From: Lachnospiraceae bacterium
GTDB lineage: Bacteria > Bacillota > Clostridia > Lachnospirales > Lachnospiraceae
Assembly (NCBI GenBank): GCA_003489085.1
Contig: DNJM01000144.1
Location: 12,124-17,128, forward strand
Length of the DNA stretch: 5,005 nucleotides
Direction: 5' to 3'
The notes under the pieces were generated by a model. It did no database searches, was not told where the DNA came from, and saw only the letters and a list, made by a program, of their open reading frames with translations. Numbering within the stretch: position 1 is the stretch's first letter; the number at the start of each line of letters is the position of its first letter. Position numbers and translations under genes: made by a program. Below are positions 4,942 to 5,005 of the stretch, one piece after another.

Positions 4942-5005
4942 CTGCGGGAGTATTTGGGGTAAGCCGCTATAAAAAGCAGAAAAATTCTTTAGGTTAGAAT
5001 CGATG

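Larger units (their letters stand above)
4754..5005. other. 252 bases without a convincing gene
   Basis: All three forward frames carry several stops and no recognisable domain. Besides the tandem repeat, candidate promoter and inverted repeat listed separately, there are two tiny ORFs: 4793-4837 (14 codons, with AAGGTG 6 bases before its ATG) and 4838-4885 (15 codons), abutting in the same frame. GCGG (4944-4947) and CCGC (4964-4967) could form a weak second hairpin. The stretch may be a leader for a gene starting near or after 5003, or decayed coding DNA. Confidence 0.6.

Overview
The window reads as a stretch of a low-to-mid-GC Firmicutes chromosome, most likely from a Lachnospiraceae-type gut Clostridium relative. 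This rests on the purine-rich coding strand, strong AGGAGG ribosome binding sites, GTG/TTG starts, and above all the gene order, which is the one I associate with Tad/Flp-like type IVb pilus loci in that family. The lineage call is inference from protein character, not from a search.

All genes lie on the + strand and are packed as one operon segment. In order: (1) the 3' part of a TadC-like inner-membrane platform protein (3-590, start outside the window); (2) a 60-residue Flp1-type major pilin (640-822); (3) a DUF5702-like single-pass envelope protein (845-2182); (4) a TadE-like pseudopilin with a Cys/His-rich C-terminus, interrupted by an in-frame TGA (2217-2948, tail continuing in the same frame to 3110); (5) a short A24 prepilin peptidase (3098-3553); (6) a second TadE-like pseudopilin (3550-4020); (7) a soluble DUF6382-like protein (4004-4753). 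Genes 4-7 are tightly linked: the native end of gene 4 overlaps the start of gene 5, genes 5/6 share an ATGA junction, and genes 6/7 overlap by 17 bases.

Together they would make the pilin (Flp1), its processing enzyme (A24 peptidase), minor pilins or anchoring proteins (two TadE-like proteins and the DUF5702 protein), the membrane platform (TadC) and a cytoplasmic accessory (DUF6382). The TadA/CpaF motor ATPase and TadB are not in the window and are expected upstream of base 1.

The last 252 bases (4754-5005) hold no convincing gene. They contain a 10-bp tandem repeat, a candidate promoter with a perfect TATAAT and 17-bp spacer, a 13-bp inverted repeat, and two tiny ORFs. I see no wholly new system here. 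The points most worth following are the TGA that removes a conserved-looking second metal-binding-like module from the TadE-like protein, and the apparent absence of the FHA domain that usually follows DUF6382.
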